In this document: positions 45,814 through 54,236 of the stretch, one piece after another
How the letters are laid out: each line of letters starts with the position of its first letter
How positions within the stretch are numbered: position 1 is the first letter of the stretch
Assembly (NCBI GenBank): GCA_964415085.1
Contig: CAYPYI010000004.1
Coordinates: 1 to 56,849, forward strand
Direction: 5' to 3'
DNA: 56,849 bases
From: CAYPYI01 sp964415085
Lineage (GTDB): Bacteria > Bacillota > Clostridia > Tissierellales > Tissierellaceae
The notes under the pieces: generated by a model
What the model was told of the DNA's origin: nothing
The model's database searches: none
Seen by the model: the letters and a program-made list of their open reading frames with translations, nothing else
Program-made: the position numbers and the translations under genes

Positions 45814-46461
45814 TTAATTACCTAATTGTTTTGCTACTTCTTCTGCAAAGTCTTCTTCTCTTTTTTCTAATCCTTCGCCAACTTCAAATCTAGCAAATCT
45901 TCTTATTTTTATATTTTCTCCAATTTTGGAAATTTGTTGATTTAATAATTCTTCTATAGTAACATCGCCATCTTTAATGAATGGTTGTTCTAATAGACAA
46001 ATTTGTTCGTAGAATTTATGCATTCTACCTTCAACCATTTTCTCAGCTATGTGAGCTGGTTTACCTTCATTTATTGCTTGTTCAGTTAGTATACTTTTTT
46101 CTCTTTCAACTTCATCAGCTGGAACTTCTTCTCTTGAAACATATTTTGGGTTAGCTGCTGCTACTTGCATAGCTACATCGTTTACAAAATCTTGGAATTC
46201 TGTATTTTTTGCAACAAAATCTGTTTCAGTATTAACTTCTAATAATACTCCTATTCTTCCACCATGAATATAAGAAGTTACTATACCTTCAGCTGCAATT
46301 CTTCCTGCTTTTTTACCTGCTGAAGCTAAACCTTCTTTTCTTAATAAATCTACTGCTTTTTCTATATTTCCATCAGTTTCTACTAATGCTTTTTTACAGT
46401 CCATCATACCTGCACCTGTAATTTCTCTTAATTCTTTAACTTTAGCTGCTGTTACTGCCAT
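45814..46461 (-). CDS. tsf: Elongation factor Ts
   Basis: A 215-residue guanine-nucleotide exchange factor for EF-Tu. MAVTAAKVKELREITGAGMM at the start and TETDFVAKN near residue 80 are diagnostic. The frame is open 20 codons further upstream, but GGAGGG and the family N-terminus fix the ATG at 46461. Confidence 0.98.
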   Translation of the reverse strand: MAVTAAKVKELREITGAGMMDCKKALVETDGNIEKAVDLLRKEGLASAGKKAGRIAAEGIVTSYIHGGRIGVLLEVNTETDFVAKNTEFQDFVNDVAMQVAAANPKYVSREEVPADEVEREKSILTEQAINEGKPAHIAEKMVEGRMHKFYEQICLLEQPFIKDGDVTIEELLNQQISKIGENIKIRRFARFEVGEGLEKREEDFAEEVAKQLGN

Positions 46462-46486
46462 ATTTTCGTCCCTCCTATTTATTATA

Positions 46487-46533
46487 AAAAGGTAAGAGCC
46501 AAAAGGCTTTAAACCTTGCAACCCTTACCTTTT
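46487..46533 (-). terminator. Branched terminator between rpsB and tsf
   Basis: AAAAGGTAAG (46487-46496) pairs with CTTACCTTTT (46524-46533), enclosing an AGCC-AAAA-GGCT hairpin (46497-46508). On the minus strand TTTTTATAATAA follows. Confidence 0.7.
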
Positions 46534-46547
46534 ATTCTTAAAAGTAA

Positions 46548-47273
46548 TTATTCAGTTACTTTTTCTTCTTTTGAATCGTCTTCCATTTGTTCTCCTTGTT
46601 TACCTTCTAAAACTGCATTAGCCATAGTTTCAGTTATTAATTTAACTGCTCTTATAGCGTCATCGTTTCCTGGTATAACAAAGTCAATATTGTCTGGATC
46701 ACAGTTAGTATCAACTACTGCTATAACTGGAATACCTAATATTCTAGCTTCATTAACAGCAATTTTTTCTTTTCTAGGATCCACAACAAACATTGCAGAT
46801 GGAACACCTTTCATATCTTTTATTCCGCCTAAGAATCTTTCTAATCTTTCAGCTTCATGTTTTAATTGCATTACCTCTTTTTTAGGTAATACTTCAAAGA
46901 TACCGTCTTCTTCCATTTGCTCTAATTCTCTTAATCTGTCAATTCTTTCTTTGATTGTTTGGTAGTTTGTTAACATTCCACCTAACCATCTTTGATTAAC
47001 ATAGTACATTCCGCATCTTTTTGCTTCTGATTCAATAGCTTCTTGAGCTTGTTTCTTAGTTCCTACGAATAGGATCTCTCCACCATCTGCTGCTATGTCT
47101 CTTAAGAAGTCATAAGCGTCCTCTACTAATTTTACTGTTTGTTGTAAGTCAATAATGTAAATACCATTTCTTTCTGTAAATATATAAGGCTTCATTTTTG
47201 GGTTCCATCTTCTTGTTTGATGTCCAAAATGAACTCCAGCCTCTAATAAGTTTTTCATTGATATTACTGACAT
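46548..47273 (-). CDS. rpsB: 30S ribosomal protein S2
   Basis: A 241-residue S2 bound at the head-body junction of the 30S subunit. LLEAGVHFGHQTRRWNPKM at the start, GVPSAMFVVDP and GIPVIAVVDTNCDP are typical, with the acidic tail usual in Firmicutes. GGAGGTGAATAGT fixes the ATG at 47273; the frame is open five codons further. Promoter and structured leader lie upstream. Confidence 0.98.
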   Translation of the reverse strand: MSVISMKNLLEAGVHFGHQTRRWNPKMKPYIFTERNGIYIIDLQQTVKLVEDAYDFLRDIAADGGEILFVGTKKQAQEAIESEAKRCGMYYVNQRWLGGMLTNYQTIKERIDRLRELEQMEEDGIFEVLPKKEVMQLKHEAERLERFLGGIKDMKGVPSAMFVVDPRKEKIAVNEARILGIPVIAVVDTNCDPDNIDFVIPGNDDAIRAVKLITETMANAVLEGKQGEQMEDDSKEEKVTE

Positions 47274-47300
47274 ACTATTCACCTCCAAGTTTTATTCTTC

Positions 47301-47357
47301 CACTTCCTTCTTCTATCAGAAGACCCATATAGGGACTCCTTCTCATATCCAGAAGTG
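47301..47357 (-). promoter_or_regulatory. Structured rpsB leader (possible autoregulatory RNA)
   Basis: CACTTC (47301-47306) pairs with GAAGTG (47352-47357) and encloses a hairpin with CCC (47324-47326)/GGG (47332-47334) and flanking pyrimidine-rich arms. The leader is about 95 nt long. Ribosomal protein genes often have autoregulatory leaders; I cannot assign this one to a known family. Confidence 0.4.
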
Positions 47358-47374
47358 TGCATAATTACTATAAT

Positions 47375-47403
47375 AGTATAACATATGAATTTAATATATG
47401 CAA
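47375..47403 (-). promoter_or_regulatory. rpsB promoter
   Basis: On the minus strand TTGCAT (47403-47398), 17-bp spacer, extended TGTTATACT (-10 TATACT 47380-47375). Confidence 0.75.
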
Positions 47404-47421
47404 TACTATTTAAAAAGTATT

Positions 47422-49509
47422 TTATTTATCTATATCCTTTGTAAAACCACAATCTTTATTAATGCATGTCAATGTTTCTTTGTTTTTTGTTCTCTTAATA
47501 GTCATTATAGACCCACATCTTTCACACTTTTCTTTAGATGGTTCTTGCCATAAAGCAAACTCACATTTAGGATAGTTACTACATCCATAGAAGTTTCTGC
47601 CTCTTTTAGTTTTTTTCCTTACTATTTCTCCACCACATTCTGGACAGTCTACACCTATTTTATCTAAAATAGTTTTAGTATTTTTACATTCAGGGTACCC
47701 AGGGCAAGCTAAAAACTTTCCAAATCTTCCCATTTTTATAACCATATTTCTACCACATTTTTCACAAGGAATATCAGTTTCTTCATCTTCTATTTCAACT
47801 ACTTCAATTTCTTCTTCGGCTACTTTTAAATATTTATAGAAATCCTCATAAAAATCAGAAACTACTTCTTTCCACTTGGAATTTCCTTCAGCTATCTCAT
47901 CTAATTGATCTTCAAGTTTTGCAGTAAACTCTTCATTAATTACTTCACCAAAATATTCTACTAGTAGTTCATTTACAAGTATCCCAAGCTCCGTCGGAAC
48001 AAATGTCTTATTTTCAAGTATAACATAATTTCTAGCTAATATTGTTCCAATTGTTGGAGCATAAGTACTTGGTCTTCCTATACCATTTTCTTCTAGTGTC
48101 TTTATAAGAGATGCTTCTGTATATCTTCCTGGTGGTTGAGTAAAATGCTGATTTGGATTTATTTTATCAACTACAACCTTGTCATTTTCTTCTAGATTAG
48201 GCATATCCATATCTTTCTCATTGTCATCTATTATATTATAAACTTTTAGAAATCCTGGAAATACTAATGTTCTACCAGTTGATCTAAATATATATTTATT
48301 ACTTATCATATCTACTCTTAATGTATCATAAACTGCTGGTGTCATTTGAGATGATAAAAATCTATTCCAGATAAGTTCATATAACTTATATTGATCTTTA
48401 GTTAAAGAATCTTTAATTTCAGCAGGAGACTTATCAAATCTCGTAGGTCTTATAGCCTCATGAGCATCTTGGCTGTCTGATTTTCCTTTTTTATTATAAT
48501 TTCTTCCACCATTAGAATATTCTTTTCCATATCTAGAAAGAATAAAACTTTTAGCACCATCAACAGCTTCATTTGAAATTCTTGTTGAATCAGTTCTCAT
48601 ATATGTTATTAAACCTGCTGTTCCTTCTCCTTTTATATCAATACCTTCATATAATTGCTGAGCTATCGACATTGTTTTCTTTGTTGTAAAATTTAATCTT
48701 CTTGATGCATCTTGTTGCAATGTACTTGTTGTATAAGGTGCATAAGGATTTCTTTTTCTAGATCCTTTAGTTACATTATCCACTACAAAGTTATCTAAAT
48801 CTAATTCATCAATTATATTTTTTACTTGTTCCTCATTTTTTAGTTCAACTTTTTCATCTTTACCATTTTCCAGTCTTTCTCCGAAAAAATTTGCTTCAAA
48901 ATTTTTGTTGTCTTTATTTAATAATGCTTGAATACTCCAGTATTCTTCTGGTATAAAATTATTTATTTCTTCTTCCCTGTCACAAATCATTTTGGTTGCT
49001 ACAGATTGTACTCTACCTGCACTTAATCCTCTTTTAATTTTTTTCCATAATAGAGGACTTATCTGATATCCTACTAGCCTATCTAAAACTCTTCTTGCTT
49101 GCTGTGCGTCTACCAAATCTTGATCAATTTTTCTTGGAGTTTTCATTGCTTTTTTTACAGCAGTCTTTGTAATCTCATTAAACTCTACTCTGCTTGGTTC
49201 ATTTTCATCTATATCTAATAGGTAAGCTAAATGCCATGATATAGCTTCTCCCTCTCTATCAGGGTCAGTTGCTAAATATATTTTTTCTGCTTTTTTCCCT
49301 TCTTTTTTTAATTCATTTATTACTGGTCCTTTACCTCTTATATTAATATATCCTGGTTCAAAATTATCTTCTATATCAATACCAAGTCTACTTTTCGGTA
49401 AATCTCTTACATGACCAACAGAAGCTAAAACCTTGTAATTTCGACCTAACATCTTACCAATAGTTTTTGCTTTTGCCGGGGACTCAACTATTACTAAATT
49501 TTTTGCCAC
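47422..49509 (-). CDS. topA: DNA topoisomerase I
   Basis: A 695-residue type IA topoisomerase that relaxes negative supercoils. The Toprim domain has VESPAKAKTIGKML and DPDREGEAISWHL; the active-site tyrosine is in GLITYMRTDS near residue 302. Three C4 zinc-ribbon motifs end the protein (CEKCGRN, CPECGGE and CERCGS, each followed by a second Cys pair). GGAGG lies seven bases before the GTG at 49509; a GTG at 49515 is too close. rpsB lies immediately downstream with its own promoter. Confidence 0.98.
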   Translation of the reverse strand: MAKNLVIVESPAKAKTIGKMLGRNYKVLASVGHVRDLPKSRLGIDIEDNFEPGYINIRGKGPVINELKKEGKKAEKIYLATDPDREGEAISWHLAYLLDIDENEPSRVEFNEITKTAVKKAMKTPRKIDQDLVDAQQARRVLDRLVGYQISPLLWKKIKRGLSAGRVQSVATKMICDREEEINNFIPEEYWSIQALLNKDNKNFEANFFGERLENGKDEKVELKNEEQVKNIIDELDLDNFVVDNVTKGSRKRNPYAPYTTSTLQQDASRRLNFTTKKTMSIAQQLYEGIDIKGEGTAGLITYMRTDSTRISNEAVDGAKSFILSRYGKEYSNGGRNYNKKGKSDSQDAHEAIRPTRFDKSPAEIKDSLTKDQYKLYELIWNRFLSSQMTPAVYDTLRVDMISNKYIFRSTGRTLVFPGFLKVYNIIDDNEKDMDMPNLEENDKVVVDKINPNQHFTQPPGRYTEASLIKTLEENGIGRPSTYAPTIGTILARNYVILENKTFVPTELGILVNELLVEYFGEVINEEFTAKLEDQLDEIAEGNSKWKEVVSDFYEDFYKYLKVAEEEIEVVEIEDEETDIPCEKCGRNMVIKMGRFGKFLACPGYPECKNTKTILDKIGVDCPECGGEIVRKKTKRGRNFYGCSNYPKCEFALWQEPSKEKCERCGSIMTIKRTKNKETLTCINKDCGFTKDIDK

Positions 49510-49774
49510 CGTCACACCTCCGAATATGTAAGAAACTACTCCCTACATCTTTCTTTATTTAAAGTCAATTTCTTATTAAAGCTATATATACATATATGTT
49601 ATTAAAATTGTGAAAAGTATTAATATTATTAGAATTGAAATATCTTAGCGGTTTAAAGAAGTTTATTAATAACATAAATTTATAAATAAATATAATACAC
49701 CTTTTCATATAATGTATTTCATTTAGCATACTTTTGTCAAATTTCTTTTATAAATACAGCATACATATTTTGTT

Positions 49775-49862
49775 TTATAAATAAAACTTCCTATTATATA
49801 TGTAGGAAGTTCTATATCTCATAACAGCAATTAATATTAACATCAGTTTTATTCAATGTCAA
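49775..49862 (-). ncRNA. Orphan promoter-terminator unit, possible ~50-nt RNA
   Basis: On the minus strand TTGACA (49862-49857), 17-bp spacer, TG-extended TAATAT (49839-49834). About 16 bp after the predicted start comes a perfect 9-bp hairpin (49785-49793 with 49803-49811) followed by TTTTATTTATAAAA. No coding frame. It may be a very short RNA or an attenuated upstream leader of topA. Confidence 0.35.
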
Positions 49863-49876
49863 GGGTATTGTTACCC
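49863..49876. repeat. Inverted repeat abutting the orphan promoter -35
   Basis: GGGTA (49863-49867) and TACCC (49872-49876) with a four-base centre. It touches the -35 hexamer, so it could be an operator. On the plus strand TACCC could alternatively pair with the GGGTTTTT that follows. Confidence 0.4.
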
Positions 49877-49914
49877 TATATTGGGTTTTTATTAACATTT
49901 ATTTATATTAATAG

Positions 49915-49937
49915 GTTATCATTTATGATAACATCTA
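49915..49937. repeat. Palindromic motif shared with 26584-26605 (ytxH-side copy)
   Basis: GTTATCAT-TT-ATGATAAC, a perfect 8-bp inverted repeat, followed by ATCTA. From 49916 it matches 26584-26605 in 21 of 22 positions. It is about 200 bp upstream of the plus-strand gene. Confidence 0.5.
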
Positions 49938-50131
49938 TTTAGAGTGTTCTCTTAATATTATTTGATTAGATTTAATCTTAGGGGGTAATATATAATTAAG
50001 GTATTAATTCACATATTTATTTACCTCATCAGATTATTAATCCTTGATATCTGATACTGAATATATATTATTTGGTTTATACTTATGTAGGATTAATTAA
50101 TAAATTGTCTAGAATGTCGAGGAGGAAAAAA

Positions 50132-50734
50132 ATGGGTATAATTAATGAAATCAAAAGAAAAAAAAGAGAAAGAGAAATGAAAGAGAAATTAGAAAAAGCT
50201 AAAGATGTAGCTGCAGGTGTTGCTACAGGTGCTGCTCTAGGAGCTGCTGCTGGTGTATTATTTGCACCAAAATCAGGTAAGGAAACTAGAGATGAAATTG
50301 CTGCTAAAACTAAAGAAGTTTCAGATAATGTAAAGGATTCTGTAGAAGAAACAACTGATAAGGTAAAAGAAGGATATAAAAATTTAGAAGAAAATGCAGC
50401 TAAATTAAAAGAAGAANNNNNNNNNNNNNNNNNNNNNNNNNNNNNNNNNNNNNNNNNNNNNNNNNNNNNNNNNNNNNNNNNNNNNNNNNNNNNNNNNNNN
50501 NNNNNNNNNNNNNNNNTTAAAGATAAGTTAGAAAAAACAAAAGATAATATAGAAGACAAAGTTGAAGAAACTGAAGAAAAAGTTGAGGAAAAAGCTAAAG
50601 AAGTTAAAGATAAGGCTGATGAGAAAGCTAAAGAAGTTAAAGACAAAGCTGAAGATGCGAAAGAAAAAGCTGAAGATAAAAAAGACGAAGTTAAAGATAA
50701 AGCCAAAAAAGAAATGGACAAATCTAAAAAATAA
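50132..50734 (+). CDS. YtxH-like protein with Lys/Glu repeats, interrupted by an assembly gap
   Basis: The N-terminus is basic and followed by a Gly/Ala-rich segment with LFAPKSGKETRDEIAA, the YtxH/gas-vesicle-like signature of general-stress proteins. After the gap, the rest is a charged helical repeat built on KAKEVKDKAEDKAK-type 11-residue units, like LEA proteins. Exactly 100 Ns (50417-50516) interrupt the gene; both sides happen to be in the same frame, but true length is unknown. GGAGG (50121-50125) selects the ATG at 50132; an ATG at 50114 overlaps it. It is the only plus-strand gene in this half of the window and is monocistronic. Confidence 0.8.
   Translation: MGIINEIKRKKREREMKEKLEKAKDVAAGVATGAALGAAAGVLFAPKSGKETRDEIAAKTKEVSDNVKDSVEETTDKVKEGYKNLEENAAKLKEEXXXXXXXXXXXXXXXXXXXXXXXXXXXXXXXXXXKDKLEKTKDNIEDKVEETEEKVEEKAKEVKDKADEKAKEVKDKAEDAKEKAEDKKDEVKDKAKKEMDKSKK
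50417..50516. other. Assembly gap of 100 Ns
   Basis: A run of 100 N, the usual placeholder for a gap of unknown size, inside the repeat-rich part of the YtxH-like gene. Repeats on its right side (GCTAAAGAAGTTAAAGA occurs twice, 33 bp apart in phase) probably caused the assembly to break. Confidence 0.95.
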
Positions 50735-50748
50735 ATAAACGTTAAAAA

Positions 50749-50783
50749 CACAAGCACCCAAAATAAAATCCTGGGTGCTTGTG
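50749..50783. terminator. Bidirectional terminator between ytxH-like gene and trhP
   Basis: CACAAGCACCCA (50749-50760) and TGGGTGCTTGTG (50772-50783), a 12-bp perfect stem. A-runs on the left and a modest T-run on the right serve both converging genes. Confidence 0.8.
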
Positions 50784-50799
50784 CTATTTCAACTATATT

Positions 50800-52032
50800 T
50801 TAGTTTTCTTGTCTTTGTTTCCTAATTAAAAAGTACTTATCAATTGGTTGATCTATTTTAATTTTAAAAATTTGTTGAGCATGTGGTGCAACATCTATCT
50901 CATTACCCTTTTCATCCCACATCTTATCTATAGTTTGGGTAAAGTATTTTGTATGTGGACCAAATATTTCTATTTCATCACCTTTGAAAGTTCTATTTCT
51001 TTGTTCAATTGTTGCTATATTTGTTTCTTTATCAAAGTCTATCACCATTCCTAAAAAGTCATACTCTCTTATATATGAGCTCGTTTCATAAACTTGTGCA
51101 TCATCTGGCCTACCAAAATAAAATCCTGTAGTAAATTCCCTATGACTTACTTTTCGAACTTCTTCATAATATAATTCCTTGTTTTTATTGAATAAGTTTG
51201 TATCCTCATATACATCATCTATACCTAATCTATAAGCGCCAATTATCGTAGAAACGTAATATAAACTTTTAACTCTTCCCTCAATTTTAAAACTGTTTAT
51301 TCCAGCTTCAACAAGTTGATCTAGATACTTTATCATACATAAATCTTTAGAATTCATTATAAAAGTCCCCTGTTCATCTTCAAACACCGGGAAAAATTGG
51401 CCTGGTCTTGTCTCTTCCATTAAATGATATTTATATCTACATGCATGTGAACAATCCCCTCTATTGGCATCTCTTCCTGTCATATAATTACTAATTAAGC
51501 ATCTTCCAGAATAGGACATACACATTGCACCATGCACAAACGCCTCTAATTCCATATCTTCCGGAATATTTTTTCTTAATTCCTTAATTTCTTCTAATGA
51601 TAACTCTCTTGCTAAAACAACACGTCTTACACCTAGTTCATACCAAAAATTAATTGTTTCATAGTTAGTAACACTTGCTTGAGTACTTATATGAATTGGT
51701 AAATTCGGAGCGGATCTTTTAATTATACTAAACATTCCGGGATCAGAAACAATTACTGCATCTACACCAGCGTAATATAAATCCAAAACGAAATCTTCTA
51801 TTCCATCTAAGTCTTCATTGTGAGGTACTATATTAAGCGTTACATAAACTCTTTTACCTCTATCATGAGCATACTTTACTCCCTCTTTGATATCTTCTAT
51901 TGAGAAGTTCTTTGAAGCTGTTCTAAGGCCAAATGCTTCCCCTCCTAGATATACTGCATCTGCACCATATCTAATTGCCATTTTTAATTTCTCCATATCT
52001 CCTGCTGGAGCTAATAACTCTACCTTCTTCAT
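50800..52032 (-). CDS. trhP: U32-family tRNA hydroxylation protein TrhP
   Basis: A 410-residue peptidase-U32 family protein. In Bacillus and E. coli, members of this branch (TrhP/YrrN-YrrO, YegQ) are needed to form 5-hydroxyuridine at tRNA position 34. ELLAPAGDMEKLKMAIRYGADAVYLGG-type opening, and the cysteine-rich FVHGAMCMSYSGRC ... GDCSHACRY region (about residues 165-200) are diagnostic. It lies four bases after the trmR-like gene, whose product methylates that hydroxyl, so the two steps are adjacent. Bacillus has two such genes in tandem; only one is here. Confidence 0.82.
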   Translation of the reverse strand: MKKVELLAPAGDMEKLKMAIRYGADAVYLGGEAFGLRTASKNFSIEDIKEGVKYAHDRGKRVYVTLNIVPHNEDLDGIEDFVLDLYYAGVDAVIVSDPGMFSIIKRSAPNLPIHISTQASVTNYETINFWYELGVRRVVLARELSLEEIKELRKNIPEDMELEAFVHGAMCMSYSGRCLISNYMTGRDANRGDCSHACRYKYHLMEETRPGQFFPVFEDEQGTFIMNSKDLCMIKYLDQLVEAGINSFKIEGRVKSLYYVSTIIGAYRLGIDDVYEDTNLFNKNKELYYEEVRKVSHREFTTGFYFGRPDDAQVYETSSYIREYDFLGMVIDFDKETNIATIEQRNRTFKGDEIEIFGPHTKYFTQTIDKMWDEKGNEIDVAPHAQQIFKIKIDQPIDKYFLIRKQRQEN

Positions 52033-52035
52033 CTC

Positions 52036-52683
52036 TTACTCCCCTTTATAAGTTACAGCAACACCGTCTCCAATTGGAATTAATGCTGTTGTATGATCTT
52101 TAATGTCATTTATATATTCTAAATAATTTCTTAACCTTTTAACTATTGTTTTTTTCCTTCTTAGCACCAATTCATCATTGGCTACCATACCTTTATATAA
52201 TACATTGTCTGATATAATAATACCATCATCATTCAATTTATCTTTTACTAAATCAAAAAATTCAATATATTGACCTTTTGCTGCATCAATAAAAATCAAA
52301 TCAAACTTTTCATCTATCTTTGGTAACTCGTCTAAAGCATCATTAAATCTAATATCTATAACCTTATCAAATCCATTTTTTTTAATATTATCAGTAGCTA
52401 AGTTAAACATTTTATCATATCTTTCAATTGTTATTATCTCACAATCTTTGTTTAATGTATCTGCCATAAGCATGGATGAATATCCAATAGCAGCTCCTAC
52501 TTCTAATATTTTTTTTGGTTTTTTTATTTTTAAAATTACTTTTAGTAACTGTGCTACCTCAGGTTCTATTATTGGTACATGCTCTTCATTTGCAAATTCT
52601 TCTAACTCTTGTAAGAATTCCTTATTAGAAGGAGTTACCTCCCTTAAATAATCAACAATATAATCTTGATTAATATTACTCAT
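52036..52683 (-). CDS. trmR: O-methyltransferase, tRNA 5-hydroxyuridine methyltransferase type (TrmR)
   Basis: A 215-residue class I SAM-dependent O-methyltransferase (COG4122). Motif I is LEVGAAIGYSSMLMA (about residues 60-74), with IDAAKGQY and IISDNVLYKG downstream as metal and substrate motifs. In Bacillus, the homologue YrrM/TrmR turns ho5U34 into mo5U34. Its place between mltG and trhP matches Bacillus yrrL-yrrM-yrrN, which supports the tRNA role over a small-molecule one. Confidence 0.8.
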   Translation of the reverse strand: MSNINQDYIVDYLREVTPSNKEFLQELEEFANEEHVPIIEPEVAQLLKVILKIKKPKKILEVGAAIGYSSMLMADTLNKDCEIITIERYDKMFNLATDNIKKNGFDKVIDIRFNDALDELPKIDEKFDLIFIDAAKGQYIEFFDLVKDKLNDDGIIISDNVLYKGMVANDELVLRRKKTIVKRLRNYLEYINDIKDHTTALIPIGDGVAVTYKGE

Positions 52684-52689
52684 AAAATA

Positions 52690-53724
52690 TTACTCCCTTA
52701 TCATATTTTTCTTAGCTTCTTCATGCTCCTGATATGTTTTTGTAAATGTGTGGCTCCCATCTTTTCCAGTTAAAACAAAAAATAAATAATCTGTATCAGC
52801 AGGTTCTACAGCAGCTACTATAGATACCTTTCCTGGTGCCGCTATAGGCGCTGGTGGAAGACCTTTATTTATATAGGTATTAAATGGAGAGTCAATCTTC
52901 GTATCTTGTGTTGATAGTACAGGCTTTCTTTCACCTATAATATATTGTACAGTAGCACAAGATCCCAAATTCATTCCTTTTTCTATTCTATTATGAAATA
53001 CACTCGACATAATCGGTCTTTCCTCATCAAGTCTTCCTTCTCTTTCGATTATAGAAGCTAAAGTTACTATTTCATTTAAAGTCATTTCCGAATTATTTAA
53101 TCTACTTTTAATTTCAGTTTCATATATATAATTAAAAGCTTTTAACATCATTAAAATTATTTCTTCTTCTGTCTGTCCTGGTTCCACTTCATATGTTGCT
53201 GGAAATAAATAGCCTTCTAACGATTGATTATTATTTAAATGCTCTAAAAATTCGAACTCACCATCAAAATTATTCTTATTCTTAGCTAATTCTAGAAATT
53301 TATTTTCATCAACTAAATTATTTTCTGCAAATCTATTTGCTATATGAGTTAGTTCATAACCTTCAGGTATCGTAACTCTAACTAGATTGTCTTTCTTATC
53401 AGCTTGAGCTACAGTAATTATGTTGAAAATGTCGTAAATATCCATATCTCTAGATAGCTCATACTTACCAGCTTTAAAATCAGATGTTATACCTTCTTTT
53501 TTTGCTGCACTTTTAAAAGCAAACTCACTTTTAATTAAATCATTTTCTCTTAAAATAGTTGCAATTTTACTTGTACCAGAACCCGATGGTATCTCAACAA
53601 TATAAGTCTCATGATCTGTTGGATCTACCGCCGATGTATCTGTTAAATTCTTATAAAAAAACATTCCTGCAAAAATAACTAATACAATTAGTAATATCAA
53701 AAATAACTTTCCACTCTTTTTCAT
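52690..53724 (-). CDS. mltG: Endolytic murein transglycosylase MltG
   Basis: A 344-residue YceG-like enzyme that cuts nascent glycan strands next to the membrane. It has one N-terminal membrane segment (residues 6-25), a LysM-like region, and the catalytic Glu in LASIIEREGRLDEER near residue 225. PLSTQDTKIDSPFNTY-like and GLPPAPIAAPG motifs follow. The ATG is preceded by a weak ribosome binding site. It is 6 bp from trmR. Confidence 0.95.
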   Translation of the reverse strand: MKKSGKLFLILLIVLVIFAGMFFYKNLTDTSAVDPTDHETYIVEIPSGSGTSKIATILRENDLIKSEFAFKSAAKKEGITSDFKAGKYELSRDMDIYDIFNIITVAQADKKDNLVRVTIPEGYELTHIANRFAENNLVDENKFLELAKNKNNFDGEFEFLEHLNNNQSLEGYLFPATYEVEPGQTEEEIILMMLKAFNYIYETEIKSRLNNSEMTLNEIVTLASIIEREGRLDEERPIMSSVFHNRIEKGMNLGSCATVQYIIGERKPVLSTQDTKIDSPFNTYINKGLPPAPIAAPGKVSIVAAVEPADTDYLFFVLTGKDGSHTFTKTYQEHEEAKKNMIRE

Positions 53725-53732
53725 AAAAACAC

Positions 53733-54236
53733 CTACTTTATATTATTATATTCCTTATCTATTAATACCTTTTCATAAACTTTTGATACTATAGTTCCAA
53801 ATAATAAAACTGATACAGCCTCACCTATTCCAACTCCAAGTGCTACTAGTAAATAGGGAATATTTGAAAAATAACTAACCCAAATAGAAACTATTAAGGC
53901 ATTTAATATTATTGGTGGTAACATAGCTAAATATTTATTTTTCATCTTAGATGAAAAATATGCTGCCATTAACGTTACTAGACTTCCTCCTATAACATCT
54001 ATATAACCAAAACCTGAATAAGGTGCTATAATTAAATTTGATAATAAACACCCAACAAATAGCCCCGGTATAGCTGCTGTATCAAAAAAAGGTAGTATCG
54101 TAAGCCCCTCGGCAATACGTAACTGAACAGGGCCAAATATAAGTCCTGATGTTACTCCTGGCAATAATTGAAGAAACACTAGAATAATATATATCCCTGC
54201 TATTAATCCCGATCTTGTTATTTTTTTAGTATCCAT
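53733..54236 (-). CDS. queT: QueT-type ECF transporter substrate-binding subunit
   Basis: A 167-residue membrane protein of the QueT family, the S component that captures queuosine precursors for an ECF transporter. GLIFGPVQLRIAEGLTILPF and TAAIPGLFVGCLLSNL are the family signature; five to six membrane segments. The energising EcfA/A'/T module is not in the window. The short upstream region shows a -10-like TATAAT and GGAGG but no preQ1 riboswitch that I can see. It lies between rnjA and mltG. Confidence 0.85.
   Translation of the reverse strand: MDTKKITRSGLIAGIYIILVFLQLLPGVTSGLIFGPVQLRIAEGLTILPFFDTAAIPGLFVGCLLSNLIIAPYSGFGYIDVIGGSLVTLMAAYFSSKMKNKYLAMLPPIILNALIVSIWVSYFSNIPYLLVALGVGIGEAVSVLLFGTIVSKVYEKVLIDKEYNNIK

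Larger units (their letters stand above)
49510..50131. other. Divergent 622-bp intergenic region between topA and ytxH-like gene
   Basis: It contains a possible topA promoter near 49715-49740 (TTGACA on the minus strand), an orphan promoter-terminator unit (49775-49862), a small GGGTA/TACCC inverted repeat (49863-49876) and the palindromic motif at 49915-49932. No open reading frame is convincing. Confidence 0.55.

Noticed and set aside
46516..46965. 149-codon plus-strand ORF opposite rpsB
   Set aside because: Antisense shadow of a highly conserved ribosomal protein gene.
50083..50757. Long minus-strand open frame opposite the YtxH-like gene
   Set aside because: It is the mirror of Lys/Glu repeats (Ser/Phe/Leu-rich), spans the gap, and has no start signals.
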